Assembly: GCA_027020105.1 (NCBI GenBank) | Contig: JALUVW010000089.1 | Location: forward strand, 1-6,091 | Source: Candidatus Falkowiibacteriota bacterium | GTDB taxonomy: Bacteria; Patescibacteriota; Patescibacteriia; Patescibacteriales; SZUA-104 | Reading direction: 5' to 3' | DNA length: 6,091 nt | Shown here: piece by piece, positions 1-5,657 of the stretch | Position numbering within the stretch: position 1 is the first letter of the stretch | How the letters are laid out: every line of letters begins with the position of its first letter | The notes under the pieces: model-generated | What the model saw: only the letters and a program-made list of their open reading frames with translations | Databases searched by the model: none | Told to the model about the DNA's origin: nothing | Program-made: the position numbers and the translations under genes

Positions 1-3
1 CAA

Positions 4-136
4 GTTAGGCGTAAACACATATTTATAGCATTCGCGCGCGTTGCCAAATTATTTTAAAGCTTCAAGCCAAGAGCTAACGCGGCCCCGCCCTTCGCGAGGG
101 GCGGCGGCAGTTGGCGGAAAATATGTTTTGCCTAAC
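4..136. repeat. 133-bp structured element with imperfect terminal inverted repeats
   Basis: The ends are inverted copies: GTTAGGC at 4-10 pairs with GCCTAAC at 130-136, and pairing continues inward (13-15 with 127-129, 17-24 with 119-126), giving 18 base pairs with two small bulges. Nested inside are GCCAA (43-47) with TTGGC (111-115) and a strong GC hairpin, 85-92 with 97-104 around a CGCG loop. It starts 41 bases beyond the pilO stop, so it could end or stabilise the pil transcript, but no T-tract follows the hairpin on either strand. It could also be a miniature mobile element or a structured RNA. No target-site duplication can be judged because the window begins three bases before it. The rest of 1-177 holds no recognisable gene. 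Confidence 0.55.
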
Positions 137-177
137 ATTCGGTTCAAAGAACAGATGAATATTTAAACTGCTTGGGG

Positions 178-822
178 TTAATTAAGTCGATCCACGTAAT
201 AAGCGTACATTTCCAACGACGATTTTCTGCCTTCCGGATCAAAAAACAAATTGGTTACGTCCATTAACCTTAAATTATTTTCAATCACGCCAAGCAGTCT
301 TTTTAATCCCTCATAATCCGTCCCGACCACGTTTATGTTGATTTTAACTTTGTTTAAGCCGGGCTTGGCCGCCTGAACGATGAGGCCTTTATCGCCCGCG
401 CTTTGCCCTTTCGCCGCGCCGGCGGAGCTTTCCTGCTTGGCGGCAACATCTTCAACGCGCAAATCGGTCAACAAAAATCCGTTCTTTGAAATAAGATTCT
501 CCATTTGGGCGAGCAGTTCCTCCTTATTGTTTTCTTGGGGCAGCATAATTTCTATTTTTTTAATGTCGTCTTGGCTTATTTTTTGGTATTCCGACTTTAA
601 CTCTTTCAGCTGGTTTAAATATTTTTGCCGTTTCGCGTAATCCAAGCTCTCTTTTTTTTCAGCCGATTCAATGTCATTGATTATTTGCTTGTACTTCGGC
701 CAAACCAAAAGCAAATTACCCAAAACCAAAACAATAACGGCCGTGATAATCGCTATCGCGCCAAAATAACGATCTAAAAAAATATTAATATTGTTTTTTA
801 TTTGCGCGTTTATTATGCTCAT
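178..822 (-). CDS. pilO: PilO-like type IV pilus inner-membrane protein
   Basis: This 214-residue protein has the layout of PilO, a bitopic inner-membrane protein that pairs with PilN and links the cytoplasmic pilus machinery to the envelope. A short N-terminal cytoplasmic segment is followed by one membrane helix (about residues 20-41), a charged coiled coil (about 43-83), a Ser/Gly/Ala-rich linker (about 128-146) and a C-terminal domain (about 157-214). The C-terminal domain fits the ferredoxin-like PilO fold: beta strand KVKININVVG, then YEGLKRLLGVIENNLRLMDV, then a final strand. Length is normal for PilO. I chose the ATG at 822 (MSIINAQIKN), 16 bp after the pilN stop. An in-frame start at 903 would overlap pilN and add a non-PilO-like leader. 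No Shine-Dalgarno is visible. It is the last gene of the pilMNO run; no pilP or pilQ follows within 177 bp. The family call rests on architecture and gene order, as PilO sequences diverge strongly. Confidence 0.85.
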   Translation of the reverse strand: MSIINAQIKNNINIFLDRYFGAIAIITAVIVLVLGNLLLVWPKYKQIINDIESAEKKESLDYAKRQKYLNQLKELKSEYQKISQDDIKKIEIMLPQENNKEELLAQMENLISKNGFLLTDLRVEDVAAKQESSAGAAKGQSAGDKGLIVQAAKPGLNKVKININVVGTDYEGLKRLLGVIENNLRLMDVTNLFFDPEGRKSSLEMYAYYVDRLN

Positions 823-838
823 AACCGAATGCTTTAAT

Positions 839-1930
839 TTATTTTGTGAATATGCTCGGATTGATTGACAGATCCAGCTTAAAATTAACTCCGCCGACAT
901 CATCCTTTTCGTTTTCGCCGCCGGCCGAAGACACCACCGAGCCGCCGCTTACCGTCGCTTTCTTGACATTGTCGTTCGCCCGCATAACGCTCACCTGCTC
1001 CAAGATCGTTTTAAAATCTTTGGCTCTTGCCGGAAGAACATACTCCCCGTTAATATCGCCGGAAAAACTTGAAGTGTAATAAACTTCGGTCAAAGTATTG
1101 TCTTCCAGGAATTTAAAAAAATTCGTCCAATAAATATGCTTGCGAAGGACATATTCCGCCAGCTTTATTTTTTCTTGCTCCGCCAAAATCTTTTTCGCTT
1201 CCTCTTCAAGCGGTTTAATGACCCGTTCGTCCAAATCGCGTATTCTGCTTGAATATTCGTTTCCTTCTTTTTTTATTTGCCGCTCCCAAAACAATAACCC
1301 TCCGTAAAGCCCCGCGACCACCAAGGCGCTTAACACCGAATAAACCGCCAAAACCAAAATGCCTTTTTTCCAGTTAAAAAACGAAGCCAGCTCTCCTTTG
1401 ATTAAATTCGTTTCCAAAATGTCCGCTTTCTCCCATTGCTTTTTGTTTTCCGTTTCCGCGTCTTTTGGGGCGGCGCGCCCCGCTCTTTTCTCGTTGCTTT
1501 TCGCGTTTATCCCCTTTTTGGCCGGTTTTGGCGCCGGTTTTTCCGGTATTTTTTCAACAGACGGAAATTTTTCTTTCCATAATGAAAATCCATGGCCTTT
1601 TTTTTCTTCCGCTTTGTTTCTTTCCGGCGCGGCCGGTTCGTTTATTGCGCTCCCGACAACCGGTTTTGGCTTTTCTTGCCGATAACGTTCAGGCTGTTCT
1701 TGGCGCGCCGATTCCTTATCGTTTTTCTTTTTCTTTAAAAAAGAAAGCAATCCGAAAAAATCAAATTTGCCGGATTTGCTCCCGGAAATTTTTTTATTAT
1801 CCGAATCTTTGGCGTAAGAAACATTGTTCTTGTCCGGGTTCGTCCATTTTATTTCCCGTTCCTTGCCTTTGTCGCTCCGCTTCTTCTTGGGGGCGTTTTT
1901 TTGGTTTGCCAAGAAATTTATGTCAGACAT
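839..1930 (-). CDS. pilN: PilN-like type IV pilus protein with long cytosolic extension
   Basis: This 363-residue protein lies between pilM and pilO and has the PilN arrangement. A short N-terminal motif (MSDINFLANQ, residues 1-10) matches the position of the IN-x-LP motif that binds PilM in characterised systems, though LP is replaced here by LA. A single membrane helix covers about 190-215, followed by a coiled coil (about 216-259) and a C-terminal alpha/beta domain. It is much longer than the roughly 200-residue proteobacterial PilN. The extra length is a cytosolic Lys/Glu/Pro-rich stretch (about 12-170) containing a hydrophobic patch ending in four lysines (FFGLLSFLKKKKN, 58-70). The segment ETNLIKGELASFFNWKKGI just before the membrane helix looks folded. 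I chose the ATG at 1930 because it gives the INFL motif at the N-terminus; a TTG at 1978 would bury it. The gap to pilM is 64 bp. No Shine-Dalgarno is seen. Confidence 0.85.
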   Translation of the reverse strand: MSDINFLANQKNAPKKKRSDKGKEREIKWTNPDKNNVSYAKDSDNKKISGSKSGKFDFFGLLSFLKKKKNDKESARQEQPERYRQEKPKPVVGSAINEPAAPERNKAEEKKGHGFSLWKEKFPSVEKIPEKPAPKPAKKGINAKSNEKRAGRAAPKDAETENKKQWEKADILETNLIKGELASFFNWKKGILVLAVYSVLSALVVAGLYGGLLFWERQIKKEGNEYSSRIRDLDERVIKPLEEEAKKILAEQEKIKLAEYVLRKHIYWTNFFKFLEDNTLTEVYYTSSFSGDINGEYVLPARAKDFKTILEQVSVMRANDNVKKATVSGGSVVSSAGGENEKDDVGGVNFKLDLSINPSIFTK

Positions 1931-1994
1931 ATAAAATTGAAAGCCGCAAAACTTATAATTTAAAATTCGCGAAAACAAGTTTTACGCCCAATGC

Positions 1995-3044
1995 CTATTC
2001 CAATTGCCTTAACGCCAAGCCGACGGCTATTGACATGCGGGGACCTATTTCGTCCAGCGTCGGCTTCAGCTCGGCCGGATACGAAACCCTGGCCCATGGA
2101 TTTCCTATAATAACTTTTTTATCAATAACTTTGGACAAATAGTCGGCAAAATCGGTCAACATGGCGGATCCGCCGGAAAAAATTATTTTCTCAATCTTTT
2201 TATTGTTCTTGTTTTCAAACAAATTCAAAGTGTATTTGACTTCATTGATAATGGGAGAAATTGTTTCGGCGATCGTTTTCGGAATTACGCTTGAATCCGA
2301 CTCAACCGAGCTTACGCCCATATCGTATTTAAACTGCTCCGCTCTCTCTATGCCGATGTTTAAATTGGCGCTGATGGCCTTGGTAATGGTTAAGCCGCCG
2401 ATGTCAATACTGCGGGAAAGTATCGGCACGCCGCGGTCAATCACGGCGATGTCGGTGGTGTTGGCGCCGATTTCCGCGATAATAACGGTTGATTTGTCGT
2501 TGCCCATAAGCGACCTGACCAAAGAAAACGTTTCGGTTTCCAGGCTTAACAAATTTATTTGCGATTTTTTAAAAATTTCAATATATCTTTTCACGAGAAC
2601 CTTGGGCGCGCCGGTCAAAAACACTTTCAGGTTTTTTTTATCTTTTTCGTCTTTGTTCTCGTCTTTAATCTCCCTCCAATCCAAAATCATTTCTTCCAAG
2701 GGCAGAGGAATAACCTTCTTGGCCTCCCAATGAACCGCCGATGTCAAGTCCTTCTTGGAGATGTGCGATAAATTCAAAACCGAAGAAAACACCGAAAAGG
2801 TGGGCAAAGCCGCTATCGCGTTTCTGCTTACCATTCCCGCCTCTCGCCAAATTTTGTTAATGACGCCCGCGATGTAATCAGTATCGTTTTTTTTGTTGTC
2901 ATTGGCTTTAATGTCTTTATTCTCGCTAAAGCCGTAGCTAAAAAGGCGCGGCTGGCCGCCTTCTTTTTTCAATTCAACGATTTTAACGCCAAAAGTGCCG
3001 ATATCAACGCCCAAGTAGCTTCTGTTTGAAGAAAAAAGGCCCAT
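1995..3044 (-). CDS. pilM: PilM, actin-like ATPase of type IV pilus assembly
   Basis: PilM is a cytoplasmic actin/FtsA-fold (SHS2) protein that binds nucleotide and the N-terminus of PilN, placing the PilN-PilO complex over the pilus motor. The 349-residue length is typical. Visible motifs are phosphate-1 YLGVDIGTFGVKIVEL (10-25, D14 as the conserved Asp), phosphate-2 AEIGANTTDIAVI (190-202) followed by SIDIGGLTITKAI, and the adenosine-binding segment IIFSGGSAMLTDF (287-299). The family-typical HWEAKKVIPLPLEEMILDW is at 105-123. Start is ATG at 3044; the stop is TAG, unlike the TAA of its neighbours. It is the first gene of the pilMNO run, and its promoter must lie in or beyond the divergent spacer. 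No Shine-Dalgarno is visible; the leader next to the start is AT-rich. FtsA is an alternative actin-fold protein, but the PilN and PilO neighbours make PilM clear. Confidence 0.95.
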   Translation of the reverse strand: MGLFSSNRSYLGVDIGTFGVKIVELKKEGGQPRLFSYGFSENKDIKANDNKKNDTDYIAGVINKIWREAGMVSRNAIAALPTFSVFSSVLNLSHISKKDLTSAVHWEAKKVIPLPLEEMILDWREIKDENKDEKDKKNLKVFLTGAPKVLVKRYIEIFKKSQINLLSLETETFSLVRSLMGNDKSTVIIAEIGANTTDIAVIDRGVPILSRSIDIGGLTITKAISANLNIGIERAEQFKYDMGVSSVESDSSVIPKTIAETISPIINEVKYTLNLFENKNNKKIEKIIFSGGSAMLTDFADYLSKVIDKKVIIGNPWARVSYPAELKPTLDEIGPRMSIAVGLALRQLE

Positions 3045-3058
3045 AATTTAAAAGCGCG

Positions 3059-3137
3059 AAATTCAAAATCTTGATTATTGAAACAATATTCTCTCGCTTT
3101 GCTTGAAACCGAGTTTTTGGCTTGGAATTTTGAATTT
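3059..3137. repeat. Inverted repeat in divergent spacer
   Basis: AAATTCAAAAT (3059-3069) and its exact complement ATTTTGAATTT (3127-3137) form an 11-bp inverted repeat with a 57-base interior, just upstream of pilM. The same 11-mer recurs at 5594-5604 and 5641-5651 in the spacer before radA, so this looks like part of a dispersed AT-rich intergenic repeat family and not a gene-specific operator. Interior bases show no gene. Confidence 0.5.
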
Positions 3138-3198
3138 GCTCATTCTTAATATTTTTATCATTTATTGTTTGTTATTCGTTCAACGGCCGCCATACGAC

Positions 3199-3230
3199 CG
3201 CTATTGTTTAAATGCGCTATTGTTTAAATG
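3199..3230. repeat. 16-bp perfect tandem duplication
   Basis: CGCTATTGTTTAAATG occurs twice head to tail (3199-3214 and 3215-3230) with no mismatch. The second copy supplies the TTGTTT -35 candidate of the plus-strand promoter at 3220-3248; the first copy carries an identical hexamer 16 bp upstream. It may be a recent slippage duplication, or a doubled regulatory site. Confidence 0.85.
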
Positions 3231-3248
3231 CCGGAATTATTATATAAT
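3220..3248 (+). promoter_or_regulatory. Candidate sigma70-type promoter for the propeller protein gene
   Basis: A perfect -10 box TATAAT (3243-3248) lies 17 bp downstream of TTGTTT (3220-3225). The expected start is near 3255, giving a leader of about 59 nt before the ATG at 3314. The consensus -10 and ideal spacing support the call; the -35 matches TTGACA only at TTG. The surrounding sequence is AT-rich, so chance matches are possible. Confidence 0.5.
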
Positions 3249-3279
3249 TAAAACAAGACACTTTTACACATCTATATTT

Positions 3280-3308
3280 ATTATAACATAAATATTATTT
3301 TAAAACAA
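3280..3308 (-). promoter_or_regulatory. Candidate sigma70-type promoter for pilMNO
   Basis: On the minus strand TTGTTT (3308-3303) is followed after 17 bp by TATAAT (3285-3280), the same architecture as the plus-strand candidate. The start would be near 3273 with a leader of about 230 nt before pilM. It faces the plus-strand promoter, and its transcript would cross it. A weaker alternative closer to pilM is TTGAAC at 3183-3178, which lacks a good -10 box. AT-richness makes this tentative. Confidence 0.35.
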
Positions 3309-3313
3309 AGCAA

Positions 3314-4567
3314 ATGGAAATTTTCGCAAAATACAAAAAACTCTTTATTTTGTCCGGCTTTATCGCCGCGGTTTTATTTTTCGGATACCTGCTTTACGCG
3401 GTGTTTTTCAAGCCGATTCCGCCGGCGCCGCCGACCGATGAATCCGGTATCGCGACCGTCACTCCCGCCGGCGCCTTGCCGACGGCGGAAGAAAGAACGC
3501 GGAGGGAGTTGGGGGAAAACGCCGCTCCGTTCAAAAGAAACCGCCTTCCGGTTCCGACCGGAAACGCGATTGGGGGCGCCGACGAAACAGCCAACGGCGG
3601 CTTGACCAAAGTCAGCCAATTAAACGACGCCGCCAGCTTAAGCGCGTCATTGGACGCCGACGGCTACGTGCGGTATTACAACAAAAACGACGGCAAGTTT
3701 TATCGCGTTGACAATAACGGAAAAATCACGCCCCTCACCGACAAGATATTTCATTCCGTGAAAAACGTCGTATGGTCGCCGAACAAAAAAAAGGCGATTT
3801 TGGAATATCCGGACGGAGCCAACATTATTTACGATTTTTCAACCAATAAACAAATTACCCTGCCGAAACATTGGAAAGACTTTGATTTCTCGCCCAACGG
3901 AAAGCAAATCGTTATGAAGAGCATGGGAGACGATCCGGACAACCGCTGGCTGGCGATAGTCAACGACGACGGATCAAAAACGCGCGCCATTGAACCTTTG
4001 GGCGAAAAAGACGCCACGGTTTATCCTTCATGGTCTCCCAACGGCCAAACCGTCGCCATGTACACCGAGGGAATTGACTTTGACCGCCAAGAAGTGTTCT
4101 TTGTCGGATTGAACAACGAAAATTTTAAATCAACCACCATTGACGGCCGCGGTTTTCAGCCAAAATGGCAGCCGAGCGGAAATCAATTATTGTACAGCGT
4201 TTATTCTTCAAAAACCGACTTGAAGCCGAATTTATGGATTGTAAACGCTCGCGGAGAAAGCATCGGCTCCGGCAAAAAAAACTTAAACGTGGAAACATGG
4301 GCCGACAAGTGCGCGTTTGCCGGTGATACGAGTTTATACTGCGCCGTGCCGGAAAATTTGGAGGAAGGCGCCGGATTATTCCCCGAATTGGCGAAAAACA
4401 CCAAGGACAACCTTTATAAAATCGACACCCGCACCGGCATGAAAAAACTGGTGGCCGTTCCTGACGGAAGCTATAATATGTCCGACATAATCATCTCCGA
4501 TAACGGAAAATACCTCTATTTCACGGATGAAACCACGGGAAAACTATACAAAATTAAATTAAAATAA
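3314..4567 (+). CDS. Membrane-anchored PD40/TolB-like beta-propeller protein
   Basis: This 417-residue protein begins with KYKK and a membrane helix (about 11-32), which should anchor it with the bulk outside the cytoplasm. A Pro/Ala-rich disordered stretch follows (about 34-100). The rest carries repeated blade motifs of the PD40/TolB type: VVWSPNKKKAILEY (152-165), DFSPNGKQIVM (191-201), SWSPNGQTVAMY (239-250), KWQPSGNQLLYS (284-295) and IIISDNGKYLYF (392-403). Each pairs a W/F-S-P-N-G turn with a hydrophobic strand. Such propellers usually bind other proteins; no catalytic residues are evident and the specific role is unknown. The only two cysteines, C333 and C343, sit in one segment (WADKCAFAGDTSLYCAVP) and could form a disulfide, notable because a DsbA-like gene follows. 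It is divergent from pilM, so a pilus-accessory role is possible but unproven. It is not true TolB: there is no TolB N-terminal domain or cleavable signal. Start ATG at 3314 places the helix at the N-terminus; no Shine-Dalgarno is seen. Confidence 0.85.
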   Translation: MEIFAKYKKLFILSGFIAAVLFFGYLLYAVFFKPIPPAPPTDESGIATVTPAGALPTAEERTRRELGENAAPFKRNRLPVPTGNAIGGADETANGGLTKVSQLNDAASLSASLDADGYVRYYNKNDGKFYRVDNNGKITPLTDKIFHSVKNVVWSPNKKKAILEYPDGANIIYDFSTNKQITLPKHWKDFDFSPNGKQIVMKSMGDDPDNRWLAIVNDDGSKTRAIEPLGEKDATVYPSWSPNGQTVAMYTEGIDFDRQEVFFVGLNNENFKSTTIDGRGFQPKWQPSGNQLLYSVYSSKTDLKPNLWIVNARGESIGSGKKNLNVETWADKCAFAGDTSLYCAVPENLEEGAGLFPELAKNTKDNLYKIDTRTGMKKLVAVPDGSYNMSDIIISDNGKYLYFTDETTGKLYKIKLK

Positions 4568-4614
4568 ACATAAGCGACGGCAAGCAAGCGACAGGCAGCG
4601 GAAATACGCGCCCA

Positions 4615-4644
4615 AAACGCCGTAAACCGAGCTTAACGGCGTTT
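4615..4644 (+). terminator. Terminator-like hairpin after the propeller gene
   Basis: AAACGCCGT (4615-4623) and ACGGCGTTT (4636-4644) form a perfect 9-bp stem with a 12-base loop, 47 bases past the stop codon. The 3' side runs into TTTCTTTC, a weak T-rich tail, so this could be an imperfect intrinsic terminator. The right arm can instead pair with 4672-4678, which would break this stem. Confidence 0.45.
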
Positions 4645-4648
4645 CTTT

Positions 4649-4673
4649 CGGCGAAGCGAAACAATTCGCGCCG
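4649..4673 (+). promoter_or_regulatory. Second intergenic hairpin
   Basis: CGGC (4649-4652) pairs with GCCG (4670-4673) and GCGAA (4656-4660) with TTCGC (4665-4669), leaving a GAA bulge and an ACAA loop. No T-tract follows. It sits between the terminator-like stem and the dsbA-like gene and may be part of an RNA 3' end or leader structure. Confidence 0.35.
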
Positions 4674-4700
4674 CCGTTATTCCAATATTCAAATTCCTTA

Positions 4701-4720
4701 ACGGAAAAAATATTTTCCGT
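4701..4720 (+). promoter_or_regulatory. Hairpin just upstream of the DsbA-like gene
   Basis: ACGGAAAA (4701-4708) and TTTTCCGT (4713-4720) form a perfect 8-bp stem with an AATA loop, ending 14 bases before the start codon. Its position suits an operator or a leader hairpin affecting translation. A weak promoter overlaps it: TTCAAA (4688-4693), 17 bp, TATTTT (4711-4716), each hexamer matching consensus at four of six positions. Confidence 0.4.
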
Positions 4721-4734
4721 CGTTTACCAAAAAT

Positions 4735-5499
4735 ATGTTCAATTTTTTAAAACAACCAAAATCGCCGGTACCGTTTTTTGCCGCGGCGTCAATAACGATG
4801 CTGGTTATGCTGCCCGTGTTTATTTATTTTTTAAACCGTATTCTGACGGAACACTCCGCGGGAAATATCGCGAAAAATCCCGTCGCGCGGCAACAAAATC
4901 AATATTTCTCGGATAATCTTTTTAACACCGACGACCCGTTTATAACCAAGGTGATGGAGTTGAAAGATTTGATTGACGGCCCGATCGTCAATGGCGCCGA
5001 TCCTAGCATCGGAAACGCCGACGCGGGCGTTACCGTTGTTGAATTCTCGGATTTTGAATGCGATTTTTGCCGAAAGCGGGAAAAAGCGTTAAGCCGAATT
5101 ATGAAAGAGTATGAAGGCAAAATTCGGCTCGTCTGGAAAGACTACCCGATAGACGACCCCGAGGCGGCATCCTACCAAGCCGCCGTCGCCGCCCGCTGCG
5201 GCGCCGAACAAAACAAGTTTTGGCCTTACCACAATCTTCTTTTTGAAAAAAACGGCAATTTCAGTAAACGAATTTTTTTGGAGATCGCGCGGGAGTTGAA
5301 TTTAAACTTAAAGCAATTTGAAAAATGCTTGGAAAGCGACGAGGCCAAAGGATCGGTTGACGATAATATAGTTGAAGCAAACGCCTTGGGCATTAACGGC
5401 GTGCCGTTTATTTTTATCAACAAGCAAAAAGTCTCGGGAGAAGCCGGCTTGGATGAGTTGAGGAAGGTAATAGAAGCTGAGCTAAGCAAACAAAAATAA
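4735..5499 (+). CDS. Membrane-anchored DsbA-like thiol-disulfide oxidoreductase
   Basis: This 254-residue protein has one N-terminal membrane helix (about 12-34), a flexible segment, and a thioredoxin-fold domain of the DsbA/Thioredoxin_4 type (about 80-250). The active-site motif is C109-D-F-C112 in VVEFSDFECDFCRKREK, and the cis-proline loop is GINGVPFIFINKQ with P224. Both are hallmarks of enzymes that make, reduce or isomerise disulfides in exported proteins. The inserted helical region (about 140-205) contains two further cysteines, C155 and C198, which could form a structural or relay disulfide. The fold should face outside the cytoplasm. In Patescibacteria such proteins are usually annotated DsbA family; direction (oxidase or reductase) cannot be told from CDFC alone. 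No DsbB or VKOR partner is in the window. The propeller protein upstream, with exactly two cysteines, is a possible substrate. Start ATG at 4735 keeps the membrane helix; no Shine-Dalgarno is visible. The gene may be co-transcribed or start from the weak promoter near 4688-4716. Confidence 0.9.
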   Translation: MFNFLKQPKSPVPFFAAASITMLVMLPVFIYFLNRILTEHSAGNIAKNPVARQQNQYFSDNLFNTDDPFITKVMELKDLIDGPIVNGADPSIGNADAGVTVVEFSDFECDFCRKREKALSRIMKEYEGKIRLVWKDYPIDDPEAASYQAAVAARCGAEQNKFWPYHNLLFEKNGNFSKRIFLEIARELNLNLKQFEKCLESDEAKGSVDDNIVEANALGINGVPFIFINKQKVSGEAGLDELRKVIEAELSKQK

Positions 5500-5504
5500 A
5501 CATT

Positions 5505-5644
5505 AAATTACAAATTCAAAGCGCCAAATTCCAAATAAATCCAAAATCACAATTCCCAAAATCTGCCATAACTCTGATTGTTAATTTAAAATGATTTTGA
5601 ATTTTGGATTTTGAAAATTGCAATTTATTCAGGATTTGTAATTT
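5505..5644. repeat. AT-rich imperfect inverted-repeat spacer before radA
   Basis: The whole dsbA-radA spacer is built of A-tract words such as AAATTCAAAAT and AATCCAAAAT on the left and their complements on the right. Exact nested pairs are AAATTACAAAT (5505-5515) with ATTTGTAATTT (5634-5644), and AATCCAAAAT (5538-5547) with ATTTTGGATT (5601-5610). ATTTTGAATTT occurs at 5594-5604 and 5641-5651 and also in the pilM spacer. The A-tracts recur roughly every 8-12 bases, so intrinsic bending is plausible. No gene or clear terminator is seen. Confidence 0.6.
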
Positions 5645-5657
5645 TGAATTTATACTT

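Noticed and set aside
1..136. Integron attC site, from GTTAGGC (4-10) and GCCTAAC (130-136) followed by ATTCGGTTCAA
   Set aside because: The core motifs are in the wrong order for a single attC, which reads RYYYAAC then GTTRRRY. No matching GTTRRRY end is seen within about 150 bases after 136, and the pilO coding sequence starts being read there. An attC lying partly outside the window cannot be excluded.
823..903. Longer PilO start at 903 adding 27 residues
   Set aside because: It would overlap the end of pilN by 65 bases and the added peptide reads like the other-frame shadow of pilN; the ATG at 822 gives normal PilO length and a compact 16-bp gap.
1931..1978. TTG start for PilN at 1978
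   Set aside because: It would place 16 residues before the INFL motif, which is normally N-terminal, and the start codon is weaker.
2161..2733. 190-residue open frame antisense to pilM
   Set aside because: It is entirely inside the well-supported pilM gene on the opposite strand and has no recognisable features; a shadow of GC-biased codon positions.
3103..3291. Small hydrophobic protein of 62 residues on the plus strand in the divergent spacer
   Set aside because: It begins with TTG, lies across the tandem duplication and the promoter candidates, is composed of AT-rich codons (Ile, Leu, Tyr) and has no ribosome binding site or recognisable domain.
5505..5644. CRISPR array or true tandem repeat in the A-tract spacer
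   Set aside because: The words are degenerate, of unequal spacing and arranged as inverted arms; there are no constant-length spacers.
5651..5656. TATACT as -10 box for radA
   Set aside because: Transcription would begin after the radA start codon at 5658, and no -35 box is found at 16-18 bp.
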